Both the position numbers and the translations under genes were made by a program. From Oikopleura dioica (taxonomy: Eukaryota > Chordata > Appendicularia > Copelata > Oikopleuridae): DNA of 64,000 nucleotides. Numbering within the stretch: position 1 is the stretch's first letter; the number at the start of each line of letters is the position of its first letter. Positions 1 to 12,368 of the stretch are shown in pieces. Location: NCBI GenBank assembly GCA_907165135.1, contig OU015568.1, forward strand, positions 12,966,501 through 13,030,500. Reading direction: 5' to 3'. The notes below the pieces were generated by a model, which saw only the letters and a list, made by a program, of their open reading frames with translations, was not told where the DNA came from and did not search any database.

Positions 1-183
1 TGGTTGATTCTTTATTGGCGGAGCGTTCGACTTTCCCACTCCACTCCGCCCGGCGGGAAAGAGCAAACTTGTGAAAAGAAACAGAGAAAATCGCCCGAAT
101 TCGTCACACTGAAAACAAAATACCCTCCAAAATGCCTCGATAATTGGTCATAAAAGTAACACAGAAGAGAAGCACTTATTGAA

Positions 184-2901
184 ATGTCAGAGACGACCGA
201 ATCCGAAGAAATTCCAGTCTTTACTGATGGAAGTCCAGATTTGATAGAAAAACTTGATGACTTAAAAAGCCTTGGCGAGCTGAAAATTGAAACTCCTGAG
301 CCGCAGAAATCGGTGGAAAATGAAGTCGAATCATCAGAAAACCCAATTGAACCGGAAGTTGCCGAAATTGCGAGGCAGGAAAGTTTGAAGGATGAAGCAG
401 CGAGTACGACTGGCAGCGAATCTAATTTAGTCCAAAGTCACAGGTAAACAATCATCTTTTTTCTAGGTTATTTTTAATATTTGACAGTTTTATTTTTGAC
501 AAATTAGTTTTTTCTTTGTTCGAAATGAGTGATGTTTTTGGTAGGTCCTCGCTACCTTCTCTTTCTGGGATTCTTTCAACTTTCTCCGGTCGCGGTGATT
601 TCTGGTCGACATCGTCGACTTCGCCTCAAGTTGAAAAGTCTGATGGACCAGATTATCTTGGACAGCGTAGAAATCTTTCCCTTGTTGCAAAAGTAAGTTT
701 TTTTTTACAGAAATATATAAAATGAATATCTTTGCCAATTCTGTTGGTTGCCAGAGTGTCATCATTATGTCGATTTAGAACAAGAAAATCCGAGCTCATC
801 CTCTTCATTACTATTTGCTTTAGATTGCTACTCGTGCGTTAATTGACCCCTGTCTGGAAAAGTCGATTATCATCGAGGAAAATTACCCGCCATTAGTCCA
901 ATTTTTAACGGTTTTGGAACAAGTATTACTTCATGGCTGGAAGCAGAAGATCTCGATGTTCAATAGAAATAAATCATTCTGGGCAGCTTTTGACCACAAA
1001 GAAATGGAATCAGCTGTTCCAGAGCTCAAGGTAGAGGGGGTTCATTTAAACGTTATTCCATTTCGTTTCAGGATACGAATAAAACCGTCAAAGACTTGCC
1101 GGGAATCAAGACTGGCCTCGGACGAGCACGAGCTTTTCTCCGTCTTGCATTGATGCAGAAGAAGCTTCCAGACTATCTCGATGCTCTCCAGGCGAGCGAC
1201 TCAAGCTTTCGTGCGGATTTCTGGGAAGATTGGGCTCTTCTAAGGCACGACGAAGCGCCGGAGATCTTCGGTCATATGCAGGGACTGTCAATCGTCGAAG
1301 CCAATTTGGACCTGAAGGGCGTCAATTTAGATGGACAAGTTGGCGTGATTGACTTCTCTCTCGTTGCCGCTGTTACTGATGCAAGTTCAAATGCGAATAC
1401 CAATCAATTAGAGAAAGAAAACAAAAGACTTTTGGACCAAAAGTCATTCCTTGAAGAGCGCAACAGACAATTAGAAGACCGGCTCAAGCTGCGATCGGAT
1501 AAATTGGACGTCACCGATGAGACGAAAAACAATCTTGAAAGCGAGCTAAAAGCTGCGAAAATAACAATTTCTAACCTTCAAGTATGTACTTCTTTACTCT
1601 ATTCTTTCCCATAGTCCGTCTTTAGGAAGAATTAGCTTCTGTCAAACTTGGTGCTGAATCAGATTCGAAAGCTTTGAATGAAAGTTTTGCCGTTCAAAAA
1701 AGCGGATTCAAGGCAAAAACAGAAGAGCTAAGTGGCGAAATCGACGATTTCAAGAAGAGATATTCAGTTCTTGAAAACCAAATGAAACTGGAGACGCAAG
1801 AACGACTCGAACTTGAGAAGATGCTTGAAAACGAAATAAAAAACAAGCAACAGCTAGAGTTGGGCATTCGTATGCTGGAACGAGACGCTTACGAAAAGCA
1901 AGGTAAACTATTACTAAAGAAGTTGTGTAGGGAACAAATTTGTAGATACTCTTGAGCAATTGCAAAAACAGCTCGAGGATACTCGTTCTATCAACCAGCG
2001 ATTGTTTGACGAAGTTCGCGAGAAAAACGACAAAGAACGGGAGCGTCTTCGCAAACTTGAAGAGTCAAAGGCAGCCATTTCCGCTCTAAGATCAGAAAAC
2101 GAAAACATTTTTACTGAACACGAGAAGCTGAAGATCCAGGTAAACTCATTCACTGCTCTAAAATATATTATCTTTTACAAAGGAAGCTGATGCGTCTGAC
2201 ATGAAACTTCGACTTGAGTCTGAAATCGACGATATGATAGTTCAACTTCTAAAATACGAATCAGATCTAAATCAAGAAACTGACCGACGGAAGATCGCTG
2301 AAAACGAAGCTAAAGCTGCTAAAATGGTGGCAGAGAATCTGTTGAAGGAATCCCAAAAGTTTATAACGCGTGGACTAAGTTGATTCTTTCTTTTTTATTA
2401 TTATTGAGTTCGAAATAAAGTCTCGTTTATTTAATTTTGTCTATTGAAAACATCTGTTGATTCCTGCAAAGAAAACCGAGCACGAAGGCTCCAAAAAGCT
2501 TGTCGCTAGTCTTGAAGCTGAGTTAGCAGAACTCAAGGCAACAGTTGGAGATCTTGAGTCAGCCCTGGGTGATATGGCGTCGCAGTTGGAAAATGCCCAG
2601 CTCGATCGCGACGATATGAAGGATCTGCATGAGAGTTTGACGGGTCACAGCTGGGTCGATGAAAAAACTGTCAAGACTTGTGCAAAGTGCACGAGAGATT
2701 TCACGATAAAGAGGCGCAAAGTTGGTTGAAAGTTTCAATTCCGTAGCTAAATTTTCTTTAAAGCATCACTGCAGGAACTGTGGAAACGTCTACTGTGGCT
2801 CATGTTCGTCTAATTCAATGCCGCTTGCTTCTAACCCAAAGCCTGTGCGGGTTTGTGACAACTGTCACACATTACTTCTAGCTCGTTTGAGTTCAACTTG
2901 A
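184..2901 (+). CDS. RUN and FYVE domain protein (RUFY family)
   Basis: Multi-exon gene of about 700 residues. An acidic N-terminus is followed by a RUN domain (exons around 824-1380; key stretch [20 protein letters not shown], then GVIDFS), a long coiled coil (1390-2640, Glu/Lys/Leu rich), and a C-terminal FYVE zinc finger formed by [10 protein letters not shown] plus [14 protein letters not shown] after a 2717-2774 intron. This is the RUFY1/2 order; such proteins bind PI3P on endosomes and small GTPases of the Rab/Arl class. The start is the first ATG in the frame that leads into the RUN domain. Introns are mostly 40-130 bp; one (2348-2471) has no usable GT donor. Family call is firm; which RUFY paralogue is not decided. 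Confidence 0.9.
2348..2471 (+). other. Non-canonical GA-AG intron in the RUFY gene
   Basis: The coiled-coil frame stops at TGA near 2381 and resumes in a different frame after the acceptor CCTGCAAAG at 2471. No GT donor gives a matching phase, while a donor starting GA at 2348 (after TTGAAG) joins phase 0 to phase 0 and keeps the heptad-like protein open. GA-AG introns are known as an uncommon class in Oikopleura. The exact donor is inferred from frame only. Confidence 0.55.
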
Positions 2902-3114
2902 TGCTCCATCAATGTTTCAACCTTATTCTCATCATTCACTTTTCCGCATTTTCTTCTTCATTCTGTAAAACGTAAAAAAACCTATTGATCACCAATTTTT
3001 ACCTCCGAAATTCGAAAAGAAAAACAGTATCGTTCCTAAAGAGTTTTTCTCCTTTCAAGAATTTTTCATGCTCTTCATTATTCAAAAATGCTTTATTGAT
3101 TGAAAACTATCAGA

Positions 3115-4933
3115 ATGACGGACGCGTTGTCTTTGATTAGAGAGTACACTCTTCAAAAGAAGGAGATCGAAACCAAAGATGGACTGGTTTATTTAGGTGA
3201 TTTCGTCTGGGACGTCAAGGTCTGTAATAAATTTATGTGAAAATAAGTATCATTTCTGTTAATAAGGCGAAGACAAACTATACCATTTGGGGTTCCGGTC
3301 GTGATGGACAGGCCAAAGAGTACTACACAATCGAGGCGATCCTGTTTTTCCTCGAGAACATCGAGCTGACCCACCCTCAGTACATCAAGGCAGCTATTGA
3401 AAAGTTCGGTAGCAATGATAAAAACGTCTCCCGTCCTGACAGAAAGGACTTACTGGCATTTCTGCAGGGACAAGCTCCCACGAGCATGTCAATCGACAGA
3501 AATGCCCAAGTCGAGCTGGGACGACCGAGGCCACGATCGGATTTGGGCAGGAATCAAGAGCCGATGGATATTGACTTTGATACCTCCAAAGTGGAGCCAT
3601 CAGAACGACTAAGAAATATTCTTGACAAGGTACTCTTCCTTACCATTTGTGCTCTTCAAGCCGATTACTAGCGATCTGGTCTTGTGATTACAAAAGATGA
3701 CATGCTCGATGGATCTGAATTGCCGTCGAAGACTATCGCAGAAATCAAGACCAAGATTCAAATCAACAAGCGAGGACGAATAACTGATACAGACGTCATT
3801 TCAGCTGGTCGAACTACTGAAATAAACACCAATAACTTTGAACGAGTCTGGCGGACACGAGAGTCTATTCTTCAATGTAATTTAACGTAGAACTTACTGG
3901 CAATAACCCATTTCAGCTCAAGCAACAAATTTCAAGATCGTGCTCAATTACCTCGAAGTCATAAAGAAGAAAGAAGCAGGCGTCTATCCTTCTAAGAATG
4001 AAGGCATGATTCCAAACAAAAACAAGCCAAAAACAGAAGAGCTCTACTCTCGTTACGATCAAAGTCGACAAGATAACACCGGTAGTTTCCAGATTGATAC
4101 CCTCGGTTCTAACACTGCCAATACTTTGTCATCTCTCGTCTCTGGTACAAAAAGGTCGATCGGTTATAATTGCTTCTTCCTCATATTTGTCTTAGACCTC
4201 ACAAAAAAGAAGAGCCCACAATTTTGGCTTCGCCCGCCGCTCAATCGCCACCTGCAAAGAAAAAGTCGAGAACTCCAATTATAATCGTTCCTGCCGCTTC
4301 TCAATCCATCATCACTCTCGCTAACGCTAGGAACTTGCTCGAGGGGTACAAATATGTCAGCCATGATGTAGTTATATTTCGACCATTCTCCTTTAAAAGA
4401 TTTTTAGGCTGCTAAAAGAGCACAAAGTAGAATTGATAGCGAAGTGCTCGTTCAATACAAAGGAGGCGGACGCACTATCCCATTCAAAATTATCAATAAT
4501 GTTTCAAAGGTTTGATGGGCGTTTATGTTTAAAAATTAACCATTTGATAGTTGAACAGTGAAGACTGGGAAAGAGTCGTCGCTGTTTTTGTTCACGGACC
4601 GGCATGGCAGTTCAAAGGATGGCCGATCATGGAGAACAATGATCCGAATTCCATTTTCCAGAAAGTCCTTGTAAGAAAGCTTATTTAGATCAAGCGCTTC
4701 AATAATTAAGGCCTTCCACTTGAAATGGACGAACAAACCGGTCGAAGGCAATGTACGAAAGTGGAGTTGTAACATTGTCGAACTCGACGCCATTAAACGG
4801 CACGCGGACTCGCAACGATTCCGACAACTTTGGCAAAAGATCGAATCCTACTGCAAACGGGTGTGTATTTGCTTTTCTATGTTTATTCTTACGTTATAAA
4901 TTCAAGGATCGACCCAATCTGCGAATCTTCTGA
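3115..4933 (+). CDS. CDC73: Parafibromin, PAF1-complex subunit
   Basis: About 500 residues. The N-terminus ([16 protein letters not shown], then [19 protein letters not shown] and [13 protein letters not shown]) and the C-terminal Ras-like domain ([19 protein letters not shown], then FHLKW) match CDC73/parafibromin, a nuclear subunit of the PAF1 complex that acts in Pol II elongation and histone modification. The last intron (4861-4906) joins to a short exon ending LRIF, like the vertebrate C-terminus. About seven introns of 40-50 bp. The start sits one base after an acceptor (CTATCAG), consistent with trans-splicing. Downstream DHPS begins 137 bp after the stop, so a shared transcript is likely. 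Length is close to the human 531. Confidence 0.95.
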
Positions 4934-5070
4934 ACATATACTATTAACTTGCTCCTGCCGCAACTCAAACATGATGATGCCCGTACATTGCTGCCCGTGT
5001 TGTTCCTCGACGATAATTCAACATATGCAAACCTTCTTTCTATTTCTGTTCAAATTGTTGCTGCTTTAGA

Positions 5071-6421
5071 ATGAGTGTTCCCCCAGGTGGAGATTTAACG
5101 GGCAAAGATGCCGTTTTCGTTCCAACGGGAGAACTTCCGATGGAAAACCCAGAGACTGTGACCGGATACGATTTTGACGAAGGCGTCGATTATGACAAGC
5201 TTTTTGAGTAAGAAATATGCTTGGAATTATTTGTGATCATTGTCTTAGTACAATGAGCCGAATGGGCTTTCAAGCAACCACCTTCGGAAACGGTATCAAA
5301 GAGATTCGTCGAATGATCGAGCGAAAACTCCGTCCATCCGAAGAAGATATTAAAAAGGCTGCTGAGCAAAACTCAGGTTGCGATACCAATTGCCGAATAT
5401 TTCTTGGATACACGTCTAACATGGGATCATGTGGTGTTCGAGAGGTAATTCGATTTTTGTGTAAGCACAAGATGGTCGACTGTATCGTTGCAACTGCTGG
5501 TGGCATCGAAGAGGATTTGATCAAGTGCCTTGCGCCGACCTACATTGGCCGATTTGATTATTCCGGGCGAGATTTGAGGTTAGGCTTTCAAGTTATATCG
5601 TTTTTAACTTCGATTTCAGAAAGCGAGGAATGAACAGAATTGGAAACTTGATCGTCCCGAATGACAACTACTGTAAATTTGAAGACTGGATCAATCCGAT
5701 TCTTGACGCTATGCTTGACGAACAGGAAAAAAACGGAACACGATGGACTCCCAGTAGAATGATCGAAAGACTTGGAAAGGAAATCAACAACGAATCAGTA
5801 TGAGATCAATCAATTTGTAAAAATTATCCATTAATGTGTGTTAGAGTATTTACTACTGGTGCTGGAAGAATAAGATCCCAGTTTATTCACCTGCTCTGAC
5901 TGATGGATCAATCGGAGATATGATATATTTTCATTCGTACGCAAAGCCGGGACTGATTCTTGATCTTGTCGGTAAGTTTGTTTCTCTTCGACGCTTCTTT
6001 ACTCTTTTACAGATGATATACGCGGCGTTAATAACTGTGCGAAGTTCGCGCTGAACACTGGTATGATTCTCCTTGGAGGAGGTGTCATAAAGCATCACAT
6101 TTGTAACGCGAATCTGATGAGAAACGGTGCCGACTATTCCGTTTTTGTTAACACCGGACAAGAATTTGATGGCTCGGATACTGGAGCTAAGCCGGATGAA
6201 GCTATTAGCTGGGGAAAAGTAAGTGGAATTTACAGGATAATACATGACCAAAAATTAAGATTAAAATGTCAGCTGAACCGGTGAAAATCAGCGGTGACTC
6301 GACGCTCATTTTCCCACTATTGGTCTCGCAAACCTTCGCCAAGTACAAGGATGAATTCATCAAATATAATGAAGCGCAAGCTGCAAGAGGTGACCAAGAA
6401 TGGTGGAAAATCCTCAAATGA
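5071..6421 (+). CDS. DHPS: Deoxyhypusine synthase
   Basis: Roughly 370 residues, as in other animals. It catalyses the NAD-dependent transfer of an aminobutyl group from spermidine to one lysine of eIF5A, the first step of hypusine formation, in the cytosol. Recognised by [57 protein letters not shown], the active-site region [20 protein letters not shown] and the NAD/spermidine stretch [20 protein letters not shown]. The active-site lysine is present. Start lies one base after a TTTAG acceptor, probably the spliced-leader site. Introns are about 45 bp. Sits between CDC73 and HOGA1 in the same direction. Confidence 0.97.
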
Positions 6422-6603
6422 AGCACCGATCCCATTTGAAGACGCTAGTACCAGATTTAGACCGTATTTTCTCAGTAATCAGCAAACCATCAAGCATATG
6501 TGAAGAAATCGCATGCTTTATTGGAATAGTTCATTTTAATTCGTCCTGAAAGAAGTTCAATTTAGGCTATTTGAAATTATCTCTCGCTAAATATCCTCTT
6601 TAG

Positions 6604-7750
6604 ATGATAAAAAGATCGCTTCAGCGTGAATGTAGACGAGCACTTGCAGCCAATGCGAATTTTATCAGAAGAGAGCTTGCTAGAATAGATATTTCTGGTA
6701 TATGGCCGCCGATTCCCACTCCGTTCAAACATTACGGGCGGTAAATTGGAATTTAAAAGAGCCAAGAACACGTTTCTAGCGGATACACAGACGCTGGTGT
6801 TGACTACGACTCGCTGCAGCAAAACTTGCAGAAGTGGAAAACAAAAGGATTCAAAGGAATAACCGTCCAAGGCTCAAATGGATCGTATCCTTATTTATCT
6901 CCGTCTGAAAGAATCGAGCTGGTTGAGAGGCTTAACGACATGTTGGCGGAAATAGCAAATGATCGCGACGATAAGATGCTTCTGATGGCTGGGGCTGGCG
7001 CGGAATCTACAGCAGAAACATTGAAAATAACGGAAGCAATGTGCCTAGCGGATGCCGATGTTCTGCTAGTAGTTACACCAAGTTTCTATAAAAATGCGAT
7101 GAAGACGAGTGTGCTAGTCAAGCATTTCAGCACGATAGCTGACTTTTCAGACAAACCGATCATCATCTACAATGTTCCAGCTAATACCGGTTTAGGTATG
7201 ATTCCAACCACTGAGTCAGGCGACATAACATCTTCTAGACATGCCAGTTGAGGCTATAGCCGATTTGTCCGACCATCCCAATATCTGTGGTGTAAAAGAT
7301 TCTGGAGGCGACATTGCTAAAATTGGTCACTTACTTTGGCTCACTGAGGGGAAACATTTCCAAGTGTTGGCGGGATCAGCCAGCTTTCTCCACCCAGCTG
7401 TTCAACTGGGAGCTTCTGGTGGGGTGTGCGCGCTTGCAAACGTAATTATCTATCATATTTCCCTTTTGAGATAACTATTAACTAAGGTTTTGGGTAGTGA
7501 AGTTGTCCGCCTGTACAATTTATCTATACAAGGCGATAACGAGCGCGCAGCTTTGTTACAGAAGCGTTTGATTCATCCTAACCAGATTGTTACGAAAATA
7601 TACGGTGTTCCTGGACTCAAGCATGTCATGGGAAATTTCGGATATGCAACAGGTCATTTACGCCCGCCACTCGCAAATATTGAGCTGCACGAGATGGAAA
7701 AAGCCATGCACGCATTTACGGCAGCAGGATTTCATGCTCCGCCTCAATAA
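6604..7750 (+). CDS. HOGA1: 4-hydroxy-2-oxoglutarate aldolase, mitochondrial type
   Basis: About 335 residues of the DapA/N-acetylneuraminate-lyase super-family. Retro-aldol cleavage of 4-hydroxy-2-oxoglutarate to pyruvate and glyoxylate, the last step of hydroxyproline breakdown, in mitochondria. Seen: [30 protein letters not shown], the Tyr motif [13 protein letters not shown], the Schiff-base lysine in [14 protein letters not shown], and [14 protein letters not shown]. The basic first 20 residues ([13 protein letters not shown]) suit a mitochondrial import signal. The ATG follows directly on CTCTTTAG, an acceptor. Introns at about 6741-6779, 7194-7239 and 7443-7488. Overall resemblance is clearly to HOGA1 and not to bacterial DapA. 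Confidence 0.93.
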
Positions 7751-7918
7751 ATTCATTACGAAAAAAACTTGCTCTACAATCAAAGTTCAAAAAAAAAATT
7801 CGACCACTGTGTTAATTTAAATGATTCCACCCCTTCTTCACGAATTTCTGACGGTTTGCCCGAATAAAATGTGTGTAGCAAACATATTTCATCATCGTTT
7901 ATCTTTCCTTTCGCTAGA

Positions 7919-8451
7919 ATGACTTTCCGAGAGTATGCTCGGTATTTCTACCTCAAATATATGAAATTTCTGCAGCATCGAAATCGGGTTCGAATGGTCA
8001 AAACCGCAATCGGTGGTACTTTTTACACCCTTGGAGCGGGCGTCACGTGGTATCAAAGTATGAAGTTCATGGATGAAAGAAAGTCGCAACAGACGGGTAT
8101 TGATTCTTTTGCAGCTGCGGGAATTCTCGCACAGGTTTCTGGATTTGGAGAGAATAAGTTATCCAAGGGAAAATCTCTTGATGGTAAGGCAGTGAAATCA
8201 AGGAAGAGAACTAAACATTTTCAGATCTTGTTTCGGAGATGGAGCAAAAGTCGAGAAACTACCAGCATATCCCTGGTCCAAGGCCATGGGAAATGCAATC
8301 TTTAGAAGAAAAAGAAAAATATTTAAAGCGTGCCTATGCTCAAGTCGAGAAAAATCTAATAGATCAAAAAACGCGGGAAGACGAGGAAGAAGAACGAATT
8401 CAAAAAGAAATAGAAAATATACGAAAAAAATTAAAAGAACGCAACAAATAA
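7919..8451 (+). CDS. Small single-pass membrane protein, unknown
   Basis: About 163 residues from two exons (intron 8184-8224, 41 bp, GT-AG). Basic N-terminus (FLQHRNRVRMVKT), one likely membrane segment (TAIGGTFYTLGAGVTWYQSM), then a charged helical C-terminus rich in Glu/Lys/Arg (EEEERIQKEIENIRKKLKE) that may form a coiled coil. Layout resembles mitochondrial inner-membrane assembly factors, but I do not recognise the family. It lies 90 bp before TBCC and the ATG is one base after a CGCTAG acceptor, so it is likely a member of the same trans-spliced cluster. Confidence 0.75.
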
Positions 8452-8540
8452 AAACTCTAACTTATTTTCATCTTAATTTAACTGTCCATTACGAAGAATT
8501 TCGCTACTTCCATCTATTTACAAATCGACTTAATTTTCAG

Positions 8541-9504
8541 ATGAATGCGTTTGACGATCTCAGGAGCCAAATCTTTGCTTTGAACGGCGAGCTAGAGTCA
8601 CTAGAATATAATGCTGCGCGTGATAAGTTCTCCAAGATCCAGAAGTTTTTCGATGAGCATCTTTTGAGCGCCGAAGGTTTTGAGCAAAAGACATCAAATC
8701 GCGAACTGCATGATTTGCACAAGAAGATTGAGAAGAAAAAGCCAAAGACAAAACTGTCCCTTCTGAAGAAGAAAAAAGCACCTCAGGCGTCCCAATCATT
8801 AGATACAGTAAAAACGAGCCTAGAAAAGAAAAAAGAGCCAGAGACAAAGGTCGGCGAGCGATCGAGTCTACACTCGTTAAAAGGAGAGACAAAAGTTTAT
8901 GAATCATCGAGGAACGAAGATTTAGTATTTCAAGATTTTGAAGATTGCACTCTTTCCGTCAAAGGATCCGTTGGCTCGCTGAGAATAGAAAATATGAAAA
9001 ACTCGAAGATCTTCCTCGAAGATTCTGTTCTTGGTGCAGCCATGGTTAGGTAAAATACGCATAACCACTCTTTAGCTTTTGAAGTAAATATTTTTGTTTG
9101 ATATTGAAGATAAAATTTGTTTTAAGACGTTGCGAAAACTGCGAGTTTGAAATCGCAAGCCGGCAATTGCGAATTCAAAACTGCAAAAATACAGATTTCA
9201 AAATTGCTGTCTGCTCAAAGGTGGCTCTAGAAGAATCTGACACTCTTGGATTTGGCGTTCATCCTCGCCTCGCGCAGGTGTCAAAAGAGATGAAGGAAGA
9301 AAATATGGTCATTCTTGAGAATAGCCATTTAGGAATGGTCATGTTTCTGTTAAATACAAGCCCATTCTAGTTCGTTTGACAAATTTTTCTGCAAATATTT
9401 GCGGCTGTTCAATATTTTCAAAAATTTTGACCTTTTCGAAAGAAATCAACGATTTCGAATGGCCAGACACGCACACGCCCTCGCCCAACTGGAAAGAAAT
9501 TTGA
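8541..9504 (+). CDS. TBCC: Tubulin-folding cofactor C
   Basis: N-terminal spectrin-like helical region (residues about 1-80), a Lys/Glu-rich linker, then the beta-helical C-CAP/cofactor C domain with its ladder of short repeats (FQDFEDCTLSVKGSVGSLRI, ENCEF, QLRIQNCKNTDFKIAVCSKV). TBCC is the GTPase-activating subunit of the tubulin-folding supercomplex; the catalytic Arg lies in the QLRI-type loop (QLRIQNC). The second exon pair is joined by an intron at 9050-9126. The last exon reads NDFEWPDTHTPSPNWKEI, like the vertebrate C-terminus; the intron just before it (between about 9310 and 9457) cannot be placed with certainty. ATG directly follows TTTTCAG. Confidence 0.85.
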
Positions 9505-9754
9505 AATTGAAATCAACCTCATTTTTATCAAACTTTCATTACATGTATCCTTTTTTCAAAGATTCCTCGCGTGCCTGTAAACAAATCAGAGCATTCTCAA
9601 GTGATAGTTATATAATCTTCAACACTACTGTTATTCCATGAATGCTTTTCATCAGTTTCAAAGTGTATTTTAATTTTTGTCAGATCTATCATCTACACGA
9701 GCTATTCTAGATAAAAGTTCGATTCAGTTCAAGTAAGTTTACAGATACTTAAAC

Positions 9755-10098
9755 ATGTCAGCACCCCAAAAGCGCCAGCAAGTCTTTCCTCCAGCTAAAG
9801 GTTCTTTTCCGATTGATCATTTTCAAGGAAAGGTCGAAAAACCTTCGATAAAATATTTTTGTTCACGAGTTAGTTCAACCTTGTAAGAATGCAACGAAAG
9901 CTATGATTCCTACATGAAATGTCTGAAAGACAATCTTAATCAGGCTTCAAAATGTCGAGAAGCAACTAAAGACTATCTTGAGTAAGCTTATCGTCTTTAT
10001 TTTTCGTTCAAGATGAGTTAAGATGTCGTATGAAAAATAACTTGATGCAACGGGAAAAACTGGAAAATCTGGGCCTTGCGAAAACGCCAAACACGTGA
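9755..10098 (+). CDS. COX19: Cytochrome c oxidase assembly factor COX19
   Basis: A three-exon gene of about 77 residues. N-terminus ends PPAKGSFPIDHF, then the twin CX9C motifs: CNESYDSYMKC and CREATKDYLEC, followed by MKNNLMQREKLENLGL, as in COX19. The protein works in the mitochondrial intermembrane space in copper delivery to cytochrome c oxidase; the four cysteines form two disulphides via MIA40. Intron 1 (9828-9897, 70 bp) must start GA, not GT, to restore QECNESY; intron 2 (9982-10022) is GT-AG, 41 bp. Starts after TTTACAG; the next gene begins 55 bp after the stop. Confidence 0.9.
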
Positions 10099-10153
10099 CT
10101 TTGTATTTATGCATTTCATTTCATAATTTTACTTCAGAGCTGAGCGTTTATGA

Positions 10154-11240
10154 ATGTCGGATACAGTTCCTGGATTTGTTTGTGGCGTGGCCGGTGGATT
10201 TGGCGGTGCGGTCGGTGCAATACTTACAAACCCCCTTGAGGTACAGTAGCAGATTTATAAGCGTAAGATAAACAATCATTCAAGGTTGTTAAAACGCGAC
10301 TTCAATCGTCTGATCAATCAAAAAACACTGTAAAAACTCTTGATGGAAAACGAAGGTTAGCTCAATTTATCAAACATACCACTTATCCTATCCGATAGAG
10401 ATTTCCTGATCAAAAACCTACTCAAGATAACAAAAGACGAAGGCGTCAAAGCTCTGTATAAAGGACTTCCAGTGACGTTGATAGGGACCATTCCAGCTCG
10501 ATTCATCTATTTCGGTGCATATAACACGACTAAATCTTCTTTTGGAACAAATGAAAAACATGTACACATGCTCTCAGCCATGTCAGCTTCTGTTTCTCAA
10601 ATAATTGGTAGGCAATTGCTAAATCCTTTAATATTCATGTTTTTTAGGAACATCGCCTTTTTGGGTGGTACGAACAAAACAGCAGCTTCACAGATCACAA
10701 TCCCGCGCAGCATACACAGTCGCACAGTGTATACGCGACATCTACAAACAAAACGGACCTCTTGGATTCTGGCGTGGCTCCTCGGCCTCATTCTTCGGCA
10801 TGTCCGAAACTGTTTGCTTCTTTCTACTGTATGAATCATGCAAGAAGAAGTTCATTAATCATGGCGACGGCGCTGACTCTCATTTGACCTCGCTCGATGG
10901 GAGGAAAATCTTTAAATTATTCACATGCACGGCGATTTGTAAAATGATCGCTTCGAGCTTGTTTTATCCCCACGAAGTAGTGCGAACGAGATTGAGAGAA
11001 GAAACGAGTAAAACAAGATACAGGTGCGTTGAAATCAACGAAGAGAATGGCAGAAATTCCAAAAACTAATTTTTTTCTAGGGGATTTTTTCAAACGCTCG
11101 GGCAAGTGTATAAAGAGGAGGGTCTCTCCGGCTGGTACTCTGGCATGCGCGTTCATTTACTTCGACAAGTTCCTAATTCTGCAATTGTGTTGTGCGTCGT
11201 GGAAAGCACAATCTTCTTGTACAAAAAATATATTCTCTGA
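10154..11240 (+). CDS. Mitochondrial pyrimidine-nucleotide carrier (SLC25A33/36 type)
   Basis: About 285 residues with three carrier repeats: NPLEVVKTRLQ, then a degenerate second signature (SPFWVVRTKQQ), and YPHEVVRTRLREE with the following FFQTL…EEGLSGWYSGMRVHLLRQVP, which is the SLC25A36-like C-terminus. Such carriers move pyrimidine nucleotides across the inner mitochondrial membrane. Introns 10241-10284, 10355-10398, 10608-10647 and 11024-11080, all GT-AG. The second repeat lacking Asp/Glu in the PX(D/E) motif is typical of this subfamily. Sits 55 bp after COX19, so probably cotranscribed. Confidence 0.88.
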
Positions 11241-11447
11241 GCCGCGCCTTTTTCCTTCTTCCCTATCACGAATTATTTCCGGCGAGAACTCTTCAAAAAA
11301 CAATCGCGCGAAAGTCGCGCTTCAGTAATTAATGATTTCGCGAAAAGCTTCATCAATTACCATCCTTTCATTCAGACTTCTTTATCTGCAAAAACATGCC
11401 TTATCAAAATTCAAATTCAATAAACTTTTTCTGTTCAGAAAAAAGAA

Positions 11448-12027
11448 ATGACTACCTCGAGTTTGTCCAGAGATTTTCGTAAGATAAACATCGAGCAGTA
11501 CGAGGAAGACTTTTACGAGGACGAAATTGTTGATAATGGAGCAAGAGGGCCGGATATGAATCAAGTTCAGTCATTTATTAGTGCCGGAAAACCACAGGTT
11601 ATCATAATATAGTGAGTTCAATTCTATTATTTTCCAGGATGCACTCAAGGTTGCTCTTCAAAATGCACCAACTTGCGTTAATAATCCACAGACGAAAAAA
11701 ACTGCTGCTGAGGTAGATAGTATGATCAAAAGTAGGGTTATATTAGAAATGTTTAGATCGTTGTAAGAGCCTTGACGAGCCACAAAAACTCTCAAATTCA
11801 ACCATCAGTGGATAGTTTGACTCCGGACGAGCTGGATATCCTTATGAAGTACATTTACAAAGCATTTTCGCTGAATCAAGACTCGAACACCTGCGCTAGG
11901 TAATTCTCCGATCTAGCCCAAAAATGCAAATAAAGCTTCTAGCCTCCTTCAATGGCATGACAAAGTTCACACGAAAGCCGGCTCAGGAGCGATCGTCCGT
12001 GTTCTTGCTGATCGAGAACGGCTTTAA
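11448..12027 (+). CDS. ARPC5: Arp2/3 complex subunit 5 (p16-Arc)
   Basis: About 150 residues, the family length. Seen: FRKINIEQYEEDFYEDE at the N-terminus, then TPDELDILMKYIYKAF, and SLLQWHDKVHTKAGSGAIVR near the end, all diagnostic of ARPC5, which bridges Arp2/3 and ARPC subunits in branched-actin nucleation. Three GT-AG introns (11598-11637, 11713-11756, 11900-11942). Start lies 10 bases after the acceptor CTGTTCAG. Confidence 0.96.
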
Positions 12028-12368
12028 AGTTTAAACTTCTACATGTAACCTGTTACATTCTCCATTCTGCCCTTCACTCAAATTCCAACACTAAAAGTGG
12101 CCGGGCTATCAATTCGGAGATCCCCTTCCTTACCGCACGAGTTCCCTAATCACAAGCTACAAAACTCCTTTTACTGCAATGAACAACTCACCGCAAAAAT
12201 TCCAGAAAACCCCTTTCTTTCAAAAAAAAAATAACAAGAAAAGTTACAAGAAATGAACTAATCAGCTTTCAAAATTCTGTCTTCAACGTTATGCTTTTAC
12301 ATTATCAGAACAAAAAATATGTCTTCTCGTTTTTTAATTTTTCTTTCTAAGACAATTGAATGATTTGA
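12028..12368 (+). other. Intergenic / 3' UTR between ARPC5 and ABITRAM
   Basis: AT-rich, no open coding stretch. It ends in a pyrimidine-rich acceptor (TTTTTCTTTCTAAG, about 12351) followed by a two-codon upstream ORF (ATG ATT TGA, 12360-12368) that stops exactly before the ABITRAM start. Confidence 0.5.
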
